Assembly: GCF_033568475.1 (NCBI RefSeq)
Contig: NW_027331833.1
Location: 5,084,001 to 5,148,000 of the forward strand
From: Henckelia pumila
Lineage: Eukaryota > Streptophyta > Magnoliopsida > Lamiales > Gesneriaceae
Direction: 5' to 3'
Length of the DNA stretch: 64,000 nucleotides
The translations under genes and the position numbers were made by a program. Of this stretch, positions 11,305 to 21,928 are shown piece after piece; within the stretch, counting starts at the first letter, position 1; each line of letters starts with the position of its first letter. The notes below the pieces were generated by a model that had not been told where the DNA came from, did no database searches, and worked only from the letters and a program-made list of their open reading frames with translations.

Positions 11305-11340
11305 ATGATGTGCAGATCAATTGATTTGATCTGCACATCA
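11264..11340. repeat. Two adjacent perfect hairpins
   Basis: Hairpin 1 (11264-11286) has 11-bp perfect arms, GCAAACGGGCA, with a 1-base spacer. Hairpin 2 (11306-11340) has 15-bp perfect arms, TGATGTGCAGATCAA, around the 5-base loop TTGAT. They are 19 bp apart. Hairpin 1 lies inside the start of the RNase H-like fragment. Function unknown; no T-run follows and no CTAG-type Helitron end was seen. Confidence 0.85.
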
Positions 11341-12157
11341 ATCTGGGCCATTGATCTGTCCTTGGGATAACCAACCCTAAAGATAGCATAGACATGACCC
11401 ATCAACATCGAGTGGGAAAAAAACCCTCATGGGGCACGTGAGCTGGCAAACTCGCTAGCAGCCTATCGGTAATCATCCACGTAAGAAGATGCGCAAGGAA
11501 ATATATTTAGTTCTCAACGTTATGACATCTTATTTTATTAATATTATAGATCTTATGGGAGATTTATAGTTTCATCCCGAATTTTTTTTTCCTATTTGAA
11601 ATCTTACTCATATTGTCATAATAATTTTAATTTCTCATCGGGATACTCATGTGAAACTATAAACGTAAGAGCCATGCCACCGTTAGATAATATGTTAATG
11701 TTATGTTGGTATCTATGCGTCATTTACATCGATATCATACTGAAAAAATGACTAATATTTTAAATAAACTATTTTAAAATACTAAGATGAAATTCTAAAT
11801 ATAGAAAGTCAGAATAAGTAATTGACAAATATAAATTACAAAATTTGTAAGTTTTCCTTATATTATTGATAAAATAAACATATATTGACGGTTTTTGGTC
11901 TCTTTGGACCAAACATTCCTTTTCAATCTCCTAATTACCTTTTGCAATAAATCATTTTGTATTTTAGTGTTTTTTTTCAACGTTTCATTTAAAATAAAAT
12001 TTTTAATTGATATTCTATTAAATTCTAATCTTCGAAACTACCAAAATTGAATATATTATAACCAACATTCACAAAAGCTGAAGGTGTTGAAACATTGAAG
12101 CAAATGTCTTCTTGCAAAAATCTTTGTCGTATTCGTGCAAACAAATCACAGGCTACC

Positions 12158-12158
<1 letters not shown>
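11341..12158. other. Intergenic, nothing recognised
   Basis: AT-rich sequence without credible coding potential or a defined repeat. Confidence 0.5.

Positions 12159-12159
<1 letters not shown>

Positions 12160-12190
<31 letters not shown>
12160..12190. repeat. (AT)n microsatellite
   Basis: About 15 uninterrupted AT units directly beside the candidate SINE at 12203-12428. Confidence 0.95.
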
Positions 12191-12193
<3 letters not shown>

Positions 12194-12202
12194 GAATTAA
12201 AA

Positions 12203-12428
12203 TATAATCTTGATCCAAATTATAAAAATATAAAGTAATTGTCTGCACTACAGACGTAACTTGAGCGTGGACTTGAGACGTGCTTATCTCAAGTAGAAAA
12301 ATAACAAAAGAACTTCAAAATATGCCTAATTAAATGAATTAGGAAAACTACCCGCAGTCAGCAGAAATCGAATATAAGACCAAAGGGTCTCAGGACCTCA
12401 ACATTAGCCATTAAGCTAAGGCCTCAAC
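12203..12428 (-). mobile_element. Candidate tRNA-derived SINE, copy 1
   Basis: On the minus strand this ~225-bp segment starts GGTTGAGGCCTTAGCTTAAT, with a box-A-like TAGCTTAATGGC. About 35 bases on is a box-B-like ATATTCGATTTC, followed by a tRNA-unrelated body ending GATCAAGATTA. A related copy in the other orientation is at 60165-60365 and shares the body words CACGTCTCAAGTCC and CTGTAGT-CAGA. Two dispersed copies with pol III-like boxes suggest a SINE. The family name and TSDs are not established. Confidence 0.5.
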
Positions 12429-13258
12429 CTTATATTAACTACTATTACTCGGGAGCACGCATTGCGTGCTTATCAATATGTTTTTTAATAAATAAAAACA
12501 AAAAAATTAGAGAAAATTTTGAAAAGTGTTCTTTTGTAAATAAATAAATTAATTTGTAAAACCTATCATTTTCGTAAATAAGTAATTATCAATGAACAAA
12601 ATAAAAATGATATTTTGGTAATTAAATATACACTAAAAGGCAAAATAAATAGAAGTTAGTCATACCAACGTACTAACCCCTCAAATTTAATGAAATAGAA
12701 CATACATAAAATTTTAGTTTAATTTTGGATTCATGTAAAACACCCTTCATCTTATTATAATAGAATTTGTCTATATATTTTAAATTAATCTCCTAATATT
12801 TCAATTTAAGAATTAATAGCACTTATTTAATATTTAAAATTCATTTTTTTCGGAATATACATATCACATGTGTCACGATCCGCTAATATTGATTAAAATA
12901 AATTAAGGATGTGCTTACAACATAAAATTGAAGGTCATTTTCTCAGCCCAAAATGAAAAGTTTTTTCGGTCTAGTTCCTGAAGTCTTACAACCCAAAATT
13001 AGAGAACACATTTCTAGCACTTTTTCTTAGTTCCTCGTAGTGTCCAACAGTACAGTTTAAGTTTTTATGACAATTTTTTGTCCGTATTTGATTTTCCAGT
13101 AGCAAAGTCAAGATGTCGATTGTTAATAAGAAATTGTCTTTTGTTTATTTATTGTGTTCTTCATCATTTAACAAGTGTAACTGAGACCGACGGTAAAACC
13201 GGGGCTCATTTTTGCTTGGCTTAGAAGTTAGATTTTCATTTTTCATTTTATTATTATT
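12429..13258. other. Intergenic, nothing recognised
   Basis: AT-rich sequence. Short ORFs near 13145-13450 on both strands overlap each other and the downstream gag relic and show no family motif of their own. Confidence 0.5.
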
Positions 13259-13259
13259 T

Positions 13260-13320
13260 TGGCATGTACGTGCCTGGCACGCGCGCAACACACTCGCTCG
13301 AGCCATTTTTGTTTGCAAAC
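13260..13320. repeat. Short dispersed segment shared with the copia LTR at 34504-34747
   Basis: Contains TGCCTGGCACGCGCGCAACA and GAGCCATTTTTGTTTGCA. These closely match TGTCTGGCACGCCCGCAACA and GAGCCATTTTTGTGTGCA at about 34656-34702. It is probably a fragment of the same copia LTR family. Confidence 0.55.
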
Positions 13321-13346
13321 ATAATTTTGGCATGCTCAGTTGGTCC

Positions 13347-14206
13347 ATGCCGCCGAAGAACCGCATAGATCCAGAGAAAGGTGATGGAAAGCCACCGTCG
13401 CATGATGGTGTATTGGGAGACTCTGTTCCTCATGTTGATGCTATTTAAAATATTGTTCAGCCGTTGGTTGATCATATTGAGAAGAACAAGAAAACTGATG
13501 AAGGAGGATCTGATAGCATTCCAGAAATGTTGGTGGTTCCTTCTGAACACTTTGATTCTATGGTATCAAAGAAGTTTGAAAATATGAACCTAAAGGTTAC
13601 TAGTACCATGGAACGCATGGAGGAGGTACACAAGCTGATGATATCTGCCATGAGTTATATGAGAGGTGAGATGAGCATTATCAAGAACAATGGAGAATAA
13701 TCTGCGCCAAAATTCACTGAAAATTCTCAGGAGCATACAGTTAATCCAAGGAAAACTGCTGATGAGAGTCACAAATCCAACGAAGGTGGAGGATCTAGTG
13801 AAAGTTCTCCGGCTGGCGATCATCACCGCCCTGTAAACTCCGGATCTGGTAATCAGAATGACAGGTACACTCCTCACAAAAGAGAAGATGAACTGTGGGA
13901 AAGAGTTCCACCAAACCAAAAATTCAGTGGTAAGGCACCCGTCATTCAGAGTTTTGTAGTTACCTACCCTGGAGCACAGCCTGGCTTCTATGATGAACCA
14001 TATGCTCGCCCACATCCCATGTTGAACACTCTGGGGGCAACCACTTATCATCATCCACTAACTGGACCACCGACAGTGGATCAGGAACTGATACAGGAGA
14101 TGGTACAGGAGTTGTATGGACCAGGAATTAGGCCAATGACTAGGCCTGAGTTCCACATGCCTTATCCAGAGATCATCGACATCAATAACCCTTATCCAAA
14201 GGGGTT
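13347..14206 (+). pseudogene. gag-like relic, probably gypsy Tat/Ogre type
   Basis: One reading frame continues from the ATG at 13347 to about 14206, interrupted by in-frame stops at 13446 and 13698. It starts MPPKNRIDPEKG, passes through acidic, helix-prone and low-complexity stretches, and ends ELYGPGIRPMTRPEF then PYPEIIDINNPYPKG. The PYP-x-x-D-x-x-PYPKG type phrase precedes the gag core in plant Tat/Ogre elements. The core itself is missing because an LTR starts at ~14207. Assignment is by resemblance only. Confidence 0.5.
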
Positions 14207-14494
14207 AAATTTAGTAACTCAGTTCTGATTTCACAAGATTAAGTGGCTAATCATGATTAAGGAATTTATTAAGGGTTTAATTATGATTAAAATAATAAAT
14301 TTGGAATTTCTACTCGAGTGAGTTCGGATGGTCCGAACCCACGAACGGAAGGTCCGAACTCCAGGAGTTCGGAAGCTAGGATTTCACTTCGGAATTTGAG
14401 TGAGATCGGATCGTTCGAACCCCATTAGTTAGATGTCCGATGTGTTGTCAACTTGGGTTTGACACGTGGTTACAATCAGAGTGTCCGAAGTGCA
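14207..14494 (+). repeat. 5' part of a gypsy LTR, cut by the copia insertion
   Basis: From TTTAGTAACTCAGTTCTGAT the sequence aligns by eye with the minus-strand start of the solo LTR at 31288-32671 (TGTAGTAGCCCGATTCCATT, then ATGATTAAGGAATGGATTAAGG). It carries several TTCGGA/TCCGAAC motifs like its relatives. It stops at 14494, where the copia LTR starts. The rest is not found after 34077, consistent with the copia's right end having been lost. Confidence 0.65.
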
Positions 14495-16631
14495 TGTTAG
14501 AGTAGATGCCCGTTGAGCCAAGTGTTGGCCGAGGGTCTTTGTAATAACTCTTGTATGACAATATTTTTTTTAATAATATTTGAATTATTTAATTTGACAC
14601 ATCTTTATCTGTATACTCATGCTAGTTGCATAGATAAAATCCTTGAATATAAAAATAGTAGAAAGAATATGAGATGGTCATGTGATGACTACCATGAAAC
14701 TCATATTTGAAATACTTATATTCTAAACCGTTCCTAGACGATTCATCCTCTACAAAAAGGATAAAGGCCGCTCGAGTTTGAGACTAGTATTTGCGATGCG
14801 AGTACCATGTTTCATTGGTAGGGGACATGGTAATGTCCAAGCATGAAAATAGGTGCTCCTTGTAGACTGAACTAAACAACTATCTCTAAAGGACTTTCCA
14901 AGTGGTTCTCATTTATCGAGTGAAAAGCTCCTAGTTTATGGTTGTACACCATTAGTCCTTATGACCCAGGACAACATGGAGACTCTATATGCTAGCGCTT
15001 CACTTTGACTTGTTTACCGACTCAACTGGGGTCATCAGATGGCAAGGTTGGGTGTTGTGTCGAAACATGTAGGAGTCAATGCAATCGGGGATTCACCGCT
15101 TACCTTCGGGTATGGATATCCTATGTGATTTCATGCATATATAGCTTGAAATATCTGATCAGAGTAGGTGATAATTAAGAAAGGGGTTTCTTGAATTACA
15201 CCTTCGATGCAACTACGACATGACACATAATCGATTCAATGATAACTCTCGATAAGCCAATGGTGGTCGAATCGGTCGGGATATATGAGTTGAAGAGACC
15301 CTACTATACGCTAACCATAATTGAATGGTACTTGCAAACACTATCATTTGATACCTAGGGAGTCATGTAAGCGATGCTGCTAGACGTTTAACATGACTGG
15401 TTGGGTACCATCAGACTTTGGTTTTATGACGTTCTTATTATCAAGGAGTTGATAAATAAGAATGAAGCTATATAGGGTAAGCTCATATAGGGACTTGTTG
15501 ATCTCGAATCACATAGAGATATGAATCCACTGCTAGTTGTATCATTGAACCATTGAGGGTCACACAAGTACTGAATTTCTAGATCCCGTCGAGAATAAAA
15601 TTAGTTCAATAAGTTGAACGATTTATAAAGGAGTTTATAAGTGAGATAAATTAGAAGTATGACTTCTAAAGGAGAATAAAGGTGAAAGTAACTTTGAATG
15701 TGTTCCAATATTAAAAATTGACTTGAATAAATAATTAGTTTTTTAAAAACGATGATTTTTAAAACTATTATTATGAACTTAATTAAATTAATTCAAGAGT
15801 TGAATTAATTAAACACTAATGGACCTTGTAGAGTCCAAATAATTAAATTAATTTAAGTGTTGGATTAATTAAACACTATTGGATCTTGTAGAGCACAAAT
15901 GAAAATAGTTTTGAATAATTATTCTACTAGTGGGCTTGAATGAGTTCAAGTTGGATTTAATTAATTGATTGAACTTAAATGAGTTTGAATTTGATAATTA
16001 ATTAAATATTAAATTAATGGGCCATGTATGTATATGTTTGACATAAAAATGCATACAATATATGAGAGAGAATATGAAAAGTTAAAAGACAAGAAGCACA
16101 CTTTTCTATGCATGCTTTAACTTTTTTTATGCATGTTTTGTCTTTTGTCATAACACACTTTTTAAATACCAAGACAAACAATGTTCCTTCACTCTCACAA
16201 TGTAATGGCCAAACACTACACTCCATAATTCTCCAATTTTTGTCTTTCATCTTGGGTAAAAAGGCAAATAGATTCTCAATGAAAAATACTCTAAATATTC
16301 TAGTGCATATTTAGGGTGGATCTAGTTTGACTAGTCGTTGACCTAATTTGAAGAAGGAGTTCATTTTCAAGCAAGGTGTAATCTTGGAAGCTTGTTCCAT
16401 TTTTAAGCAAGGTGTGCTCTTGGAAGCATGTAGATAGTGTCTACATTTTCAAGAGCTAAGTTGTTCACAACTTGGTTGGAGCCATAATCAATCTTTTAAA
16501 GATTGATAGGTAAAAATTTCTTAAACACCCTATGGATGTTTAATGTTTTTGAATGCTACACAAGTGCTTGGTTTTTACATAAAATTTTTAAACTTCCGCT
16601 GCGTTTTCGGGCACGAGAGAATCGATCCCCA
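14495..16631 (+). repeat. 5' LTR of the copia element
   Basis: Starts TGTTAGAGTAGATGCCCG and ends GATCCCCA. Its first ~850 bp are repeated at 33215-34077 with scattered differences. At 2,137 bp it is long for a copia LTR. Minus-strand ORFs inside it are not genes. Confidence 0.9.
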
Positions 16632-16633
16632 AT

Positions 16634-16649
16634 AGTGATATCCGAGCCT
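16634..16649 (+). other. Copia primer binding site, degenerate
   Basis: TAGTGATATCCGAGCC lies 2 bp after the 5' LTR and differs by two bases from the standard initiator-methionine-tRNA type AGTGGTATCAGAGCC. Confidence 0.8.
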
Positions 16650-18250
16650 AGGTTACTCTTTGTTGTGTAGCATTTTTTGAATATTGTATTGAGGTCAATT
16701 TCTAACTACATGAGAAAAATCGAAATCTCTCAACTTAGGGGCAGTTTTTGGAAAATTTTCGAAAAAACAATGTTGCTGCCCATTTTCAGGCAGCAAGGGG
16801 CAACCCTTTTAATAATTTTTTTTTTGGTTGGCCGGAATCTGGCGATGGAGTTCCGGCAACGACTATTACGACTAGGGTTTCCAAAAGGTATTTTGGGATA
16901 TCCAAGTGTCATGAGCCCTAAGTTATATATTTTCTCATGAAATAAATAATTAATGTGAGACATTGATTATTTATAGTAAATGGTGATTTACAAAAAAATT
17001 GATTATAAATAAATAAATTAAAAAGTAAACAAAGGTGTTTGTTTATTTTGTTAATTTAATTTATAATCGTGACGGTTAGTGATTGGAATAAAATATATAA
17101 TATCTGATTAATTTATTATTGTGATAATTAATTTATGGTGTATGATATGTGATATTATGCATGAAGGATGATCAAAAGCGCAAGCCCAATTTTCTAGGTG
17201 TATGCTAGGATATTTTATGTTGAATGGGTTGTAATAATTATCAAATTTTAAGTGGGCTTGTTTTATAGCCCGTTCTCTCCCCATGAGATGTATCTTTATT
17301 TGTCATGTATATTTTAATGTAAAATATTTGATAGTGGAATATCAATATTGGAAGATGGTGGGCCATGAAGAATTATGAAGATCCAAGACATGTAAATATT
17401 TGAAACTTATGTAATTATTGCATTTGCATCCCGTGCATTTCCTAAGATTGGACCTAGGCCCGTGTTTGTCTCACACGGGCCAAATAGTGTTGGGGCGATT
17501 GATCATCATTGTTAGTTTACTGTTTATAATATAAGCATTATAAATAATGAGTATGTGCATTATTATTTTATAATAACGAAGTTGCATGAATACGGCAATC
17601 ATACGAACAAACATGACGAGCTTTCTAAAATTAATGATGAGACCATTTCAAAATTAAAAACCATGATTTTGAATAAGATTCAAAATTAATATCAAGTCCG
17701 AAAAAGGGAATCATAAAGGCGTTTATAGATTTCCCCATCTTCCATCAACAATGCGTCCATGATGAACGCTACCCGTCTATGCTCAGCTCATATTATTTGG
17801 GGGGGGGGGGGGGTGCTTGGATACCGAAAAACTGTGAAATCCATTGACATGGTGATGTGAACTACGTTGAATTCCCATGATTTTGGCTCATATTATTGGG
17901 GAAACTCAAGGCGACCGTCCATAAGGTTCAACATCGATGGGTAAGGCTTGACACGTAAAGATGATCGACGACATATTATTGGGTCCTCATCAAGCGTGAG
18001 ACAAAAGTTTACGTAGAGGGTTGCATGAAGATGCAACTGGAAACTACTTTTTAGGAATTGTGATTGGCTGATATTATTCGAGATCATAATTGGCTAATTG
18101 GACCTTATGTACCTACTGAGGAAAGGAGTTTCCCGTTTTTCACTAGAAGGTAGTGAAAATGTCAAAACAGTGGGAGCAAAAATTTATAAAGTAAAAGTAC
18201 ATACTTTATATCTTATTAAATATTTTAAATAGTCATTAAAATTTATCTGT
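16650..18250 (+). other. Copia leader between PBS and gag
   Basis: A non-coding 1.6-kb leader. It includes a 15-base G run (17799-17813), which may be an assembly or sequencing uncertainty. The ORF at 16677-16940 has no recognisable domain. Confidence 0.6.
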
Positions 18251-18259
18251 TATTATTTT

Positions 18260-19140
18260 TCAGTACAAAGTTTTTGACATTTCATCGATTCGCAATCGGT
18301 TATCTGCAATACTCGACAAACATGTACTGACCGGTCCGAATTACCTCAATTGGCTAATAAATCTGAAAATAATCTTGAATTCGGAAATGATAGCATATAC
18401 ACTTGAGAAGTTACCCCCTATTGAGGCTCCGACTAGATGCAGTCTTGAGGAGCTGCAGACTTTCAAGGATTGGTGTGACCATGTCTTGAGAGCCAAGTGT
18501 CATATGCTGGCTTCTATGAATGATGAGCTGCAGAGGCATTTTGAGGATGCTAATAATGCTTCTGACATTCATTTGCATCTCAAAGATCTATTTGTTGTGT
18601 AAAAACGATCTCTTAGACATGAAACCGTCAAGAAGCTAATCACTTTGCGCATGATAGATGGGGCTTCGGTCCATGAGCATGGCGTGAGAATGATTGGGCT
18701 TGTAGAAAAACTCGTTGGAATGGATCTTATGTTTCCAGCTGAGTTGACCATGGACGTGTTGCTTTTGTCACTGCCAGCTTATTTGACTCTTTTGTGGTAA
18801 ACTTCAACATTAAAAAGATGGAGCCATCCCTTGAGGAGATTGTGAGCATTCTTGTTACATATGAGTCCACCGTCAAGAAGGAGAAGCTGGTTCTTTATGT
18901 GGTTTTTTCATCTGGTGCGAACAATAGACCACTTGGGAAGGGAAAGAAGCGTTCTATCCATGTTCCCAAGAAGAATGTGCCCTTGAAAAGGCAAGCTCCG
19001 AGTCTCGTTGTGGCAACCACACCAGTAAAGGCTGACAAAAAAGTGACGTCTGTCATTACTGCAAGAAGCCTGGACATTGGAGGCGTAACTGCAAGGAATA
19101 TCCTGTTCAAAATGGTTCTGAAAAGAGTATGTTCTACATT
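18260..19140 (+). pseudogene. Copia gag with zinc knuckle
   Basis: Reads LTGPNYLNWLINLKIILNS, a UBN2-type copia gag start, then the FKDWCDHVLRAKCHMLASM region. A stop at 18599 interrupts the frame, which then resumes through LMFPAELTMDVLLLSLP. A CCHC zinc knuckle (CHYCKKPGHWRRNC) is present near 19052-19095 but in another frame from the preceding ORF. The stops and frameshifts disable it. Confidence 0.8.
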
Positions 19141-19446
19141 GAAGTAAAAATTTCAATTAACACTTCTTCCTGGGTATTGAATACTAGTTGTGGCTCACAT
19201 ATTTGTAATGATTTGCAAGTGATGACAAGAAGTAGGAGACTCAGGAAAGGTGAGAACTTCTTGAAGATGAGCAATGGGGCAAGAGTTGCTACCAAAGCCG
19301 TGGGAGATGTTTATTTATTGTTGAACAATGATTTTAAATTAGTATTGAGAGATGTTTTGTTTGTACCAGATTTGGTGAAAAACTTTGTTTCCATTTTTAT
19401 GCTTGATAAAGATGGATATTTTTGTTTATTTGGCAAAGGTGTTTGA
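19141..19446 (+). pseudogene. Copia protease with altered active site
   Basis: The family motif at this place is D-[ST]-G-[CA]-[ST]-x-H-[IM]. Here WVLNTSCGSHIC shows Asn at the catalytic Asp position and Ser at the Gly. Downstream, LVLRDVLFVPDLVKNFVSI is the normal copia LxxVLxVPxLxxNLxS block. The active-site change alone should abolish proteolysis. Confidence 0.8.
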
Positions 19447-19485
19447 AATATTTAAAAAAATAAATGTTTAATTTGCACAGGCGAA

Positions 19486-20634
19486 TTGGAAAACGATCTC
19501 TATAATTTAAAATTTAAAGATATTCCATTGAATAATTTTGAAGCAATATCAATAACACACAAGCGAAAACAAGATACTCAGAATCCGGCACACTTGTGGC
19601 ATGCTCGATTAGGTCATATTTCCCTAAGAAGGATGAACAAACTAGTGGGAGAAGACATGTTTGATATGTCTGATATTAATTCTCTTACTACTTGTGAACC
19701 CTGCCTAAAAAGAAATATGACCAAAATTCCCTTTAAGGTCAATCTGGAGCGAGCCAAAGGACTGTTGAATTTTATCCATACAGATGTGTGCGATCCATTT
19801 ACCATCACTACTAAGCATGGAAATTCCTACTTATCACCTTTACCAATGATTTCTCAAGGTATGGGTATGTGTATTATATGAAATACAAATCTAAAGCTTT
19901 TGAAAGGTTCAAAGAATTCATAAATGAAGTAGAGAAACAGTTGAGACGAAGCATCAAGGCACTTCGATCGGATCAACGTAGTGAGTACTTGAGTGCTGAA
20001 TTCCAAGAGTATATTAGGGAGAATGAGATTTTATCATAGTGGACTCCGCATGCTACACCTCATTTGAATATTGTTTCAGAACGTCGTAACCGGAATTTGA
20101 TGGACATGGTTCGGTCTATGATGGGGTTCACGGAGTTGTCGCCATCCTTTTGGGGATATGCGCTTGAAACAGCGGCACTGTTGTTGAACAATATCCATTC
20201 AAAGGCAGTTGATATGACACCATATGTGACATGGATGGGAAAAGCTCCTAAGTATTCTTATCTTAGAATATGGGAGTGCCTTGCTTATGTGAAGCAAACA
20301 GTGGAAGGTAAATTGGATTGTTGATCCATTTTATGCTACTTCCTGGGATATCCAAGGAATTTGATTGGATATTATTTCTATAATCCCAAAGAAACAAAGG
20401 TGTTTGTTTCTAGGAATGCAACCTTTTTGGAGAAGGAATTTCTATTGGATATAAAAGGGAAGATGATATAACTCAAAGAGGTTGGATAAACACCCACGGT
20501 TGTAGACCCCATACCCAAACAACCAAGAGAAGAGATACGAGCTCCTAGGAGATCCGAGAGGGTCTCAAGACCACCTATGAGGTAATGTCTATCTTTTGAA
20601 TTGGGCCATGAAAAGCCTGACCATGGATGTGATC
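19486..20634 (+). pseudogene. Copia integrase, interrupted downstream by a gypsy insertion
   Basis: The GAG-pre-integrase zinc region HLWHARLGHISLRRM, with CEPCLKRNMTKIPF, completes the HHCC set. FIHTDVCDPF supplies the first catalytic Asp. Frameshifts follow. The segment 20064-20324 has the conserved SPSFWGYALETAALLLN block, and 20325-20620 has the linker, including PRRSERVSRPP. Coding similarity stops at 20634 (TGATC) and resumes at 26960 after the inserted element. Confidence 0.85.
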
Positions 20635-21928
20635 TGTAGCAACCCTACCGGATCCACTACCTAATAAGAGTTAATAGCATAATTAAGCATGCATTAAATA
20701 AATCGCTGCAGAAGACTTCAATACAAGTAGACCGGCAGAATACAACCGGTTAAACAAATTCAATTATACAACCCAATCTAATAACTTAAATAAAACCTAT
20801 AGCTAATCTTGCTGTCTTCAAGGGTCACTGGCCTCTCCAAGCTCCTGGTGCTCAATCCTACACCTATACCTGCCCCGTCGAATGGGGTGTCCAGATACAC
20901 AGAAAATTCTGGACGTGAGCTCTAAGCTCAATACGCAAATACGGATAAACATACAAATATGATGCATGCAAATGACAGGGTATCCATATCAGGGATAACT
21001 GTATACAAACTGCTCAGACTGGCACCTGGGATATGAGCTCGTCACATCGGGGTAGCTAACCACTGTGTGCGACCACTCACTCCCGAATCTCGAATGCGGA
21101 CCACGGAGTCCTTTAGGTACCAGTACCTAAGAGTACTCGATATCAAACGTCCAAACAGGGCTGAGCAACCCTAACTGGCTCATCTCAAAAGATGCACAGA
21201 TGTACAGACACAAGATGATATGTACATTCCATATATCAATTACAATAACACGCAAATGCAATATATAAGCATGCATATCCACTGGCAATATCAGTCAATA
21301 CTTACGTACCTTACTACAGGCAGTCCTAGTAGTCCAACTCTAGGTTCCAAGCCTATCATCAACTCTATAATGCAAATACCCATGAATTATCTATTAAGCT
21401 TTAAAAGCCTTAACTAAGATATAACATACTTCTAAATAATTTAAGGATACCATAGCTATACCTGTGTCTGTCGTCAGCCCATTGATGGCGACTGCCTCAA
21501 AACTTAGGCACAGCTCCGCTTCACCGCCGGGATCTCTCCGCTACTTTCGAATTCCCAAAAGGACGCCTATAAATCCCTAGATATGAGTTAGAAGGCTAAG
21601 AAACGAGAGAGAATAGAGGAGAGATGAGAGTTGGAATTAAGTCTCGGATCCCATAAGTATAGACGCGGAACGGAACGTCCGTTCCTCCATCGTTGCATCC
21701 GTTTGCCATCGTTGCGTCCGATGTCCCATTATGTTCGTAAGCAATGACGTCATCTTGCTGACTTCATGGGTGACATCAACTGGCATGAACGTTGCATCCG
21801 TTCCCCGGATGTTTCTTCCGTTCTAGGTCATCCTTCGGGCCATTTCTGATCATTCTGAATCCATTTTTGAAGTCCATTAATCCAACAGAAATGTCATTAA
21901 TCACTAATTACTGATACGGGTCACTGCA
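20635..21928 (-). repeat. 3' LTR of the 6.3-kb element
   Basis: 1,294 bp. Its plus-strand ends are TGTAGCAACC and CACTGCA. About 25 differences from the partner LTR occur in the first ~285 bp (about 9%). It contains about 270 bp (roughly 20960-21230) absent from the partner. The minus-strand U3 carries GGAACGTCC/CCGATG type motifs. Confidence 0.9.

Noticed and set aside
11306-11340. Rho-independent type terminator or Helitron 3' end
   Set aside because: Plant nuclear DNA does not use such terminators, no T-run follows, and no CTAG-like end follows within a suitable distance.
13590-14054. 154-codon minus-strand ORF
   Set aside because: Opposite to the gag-like frame. It shows no domain and is a shadow of the plus-strand relic.
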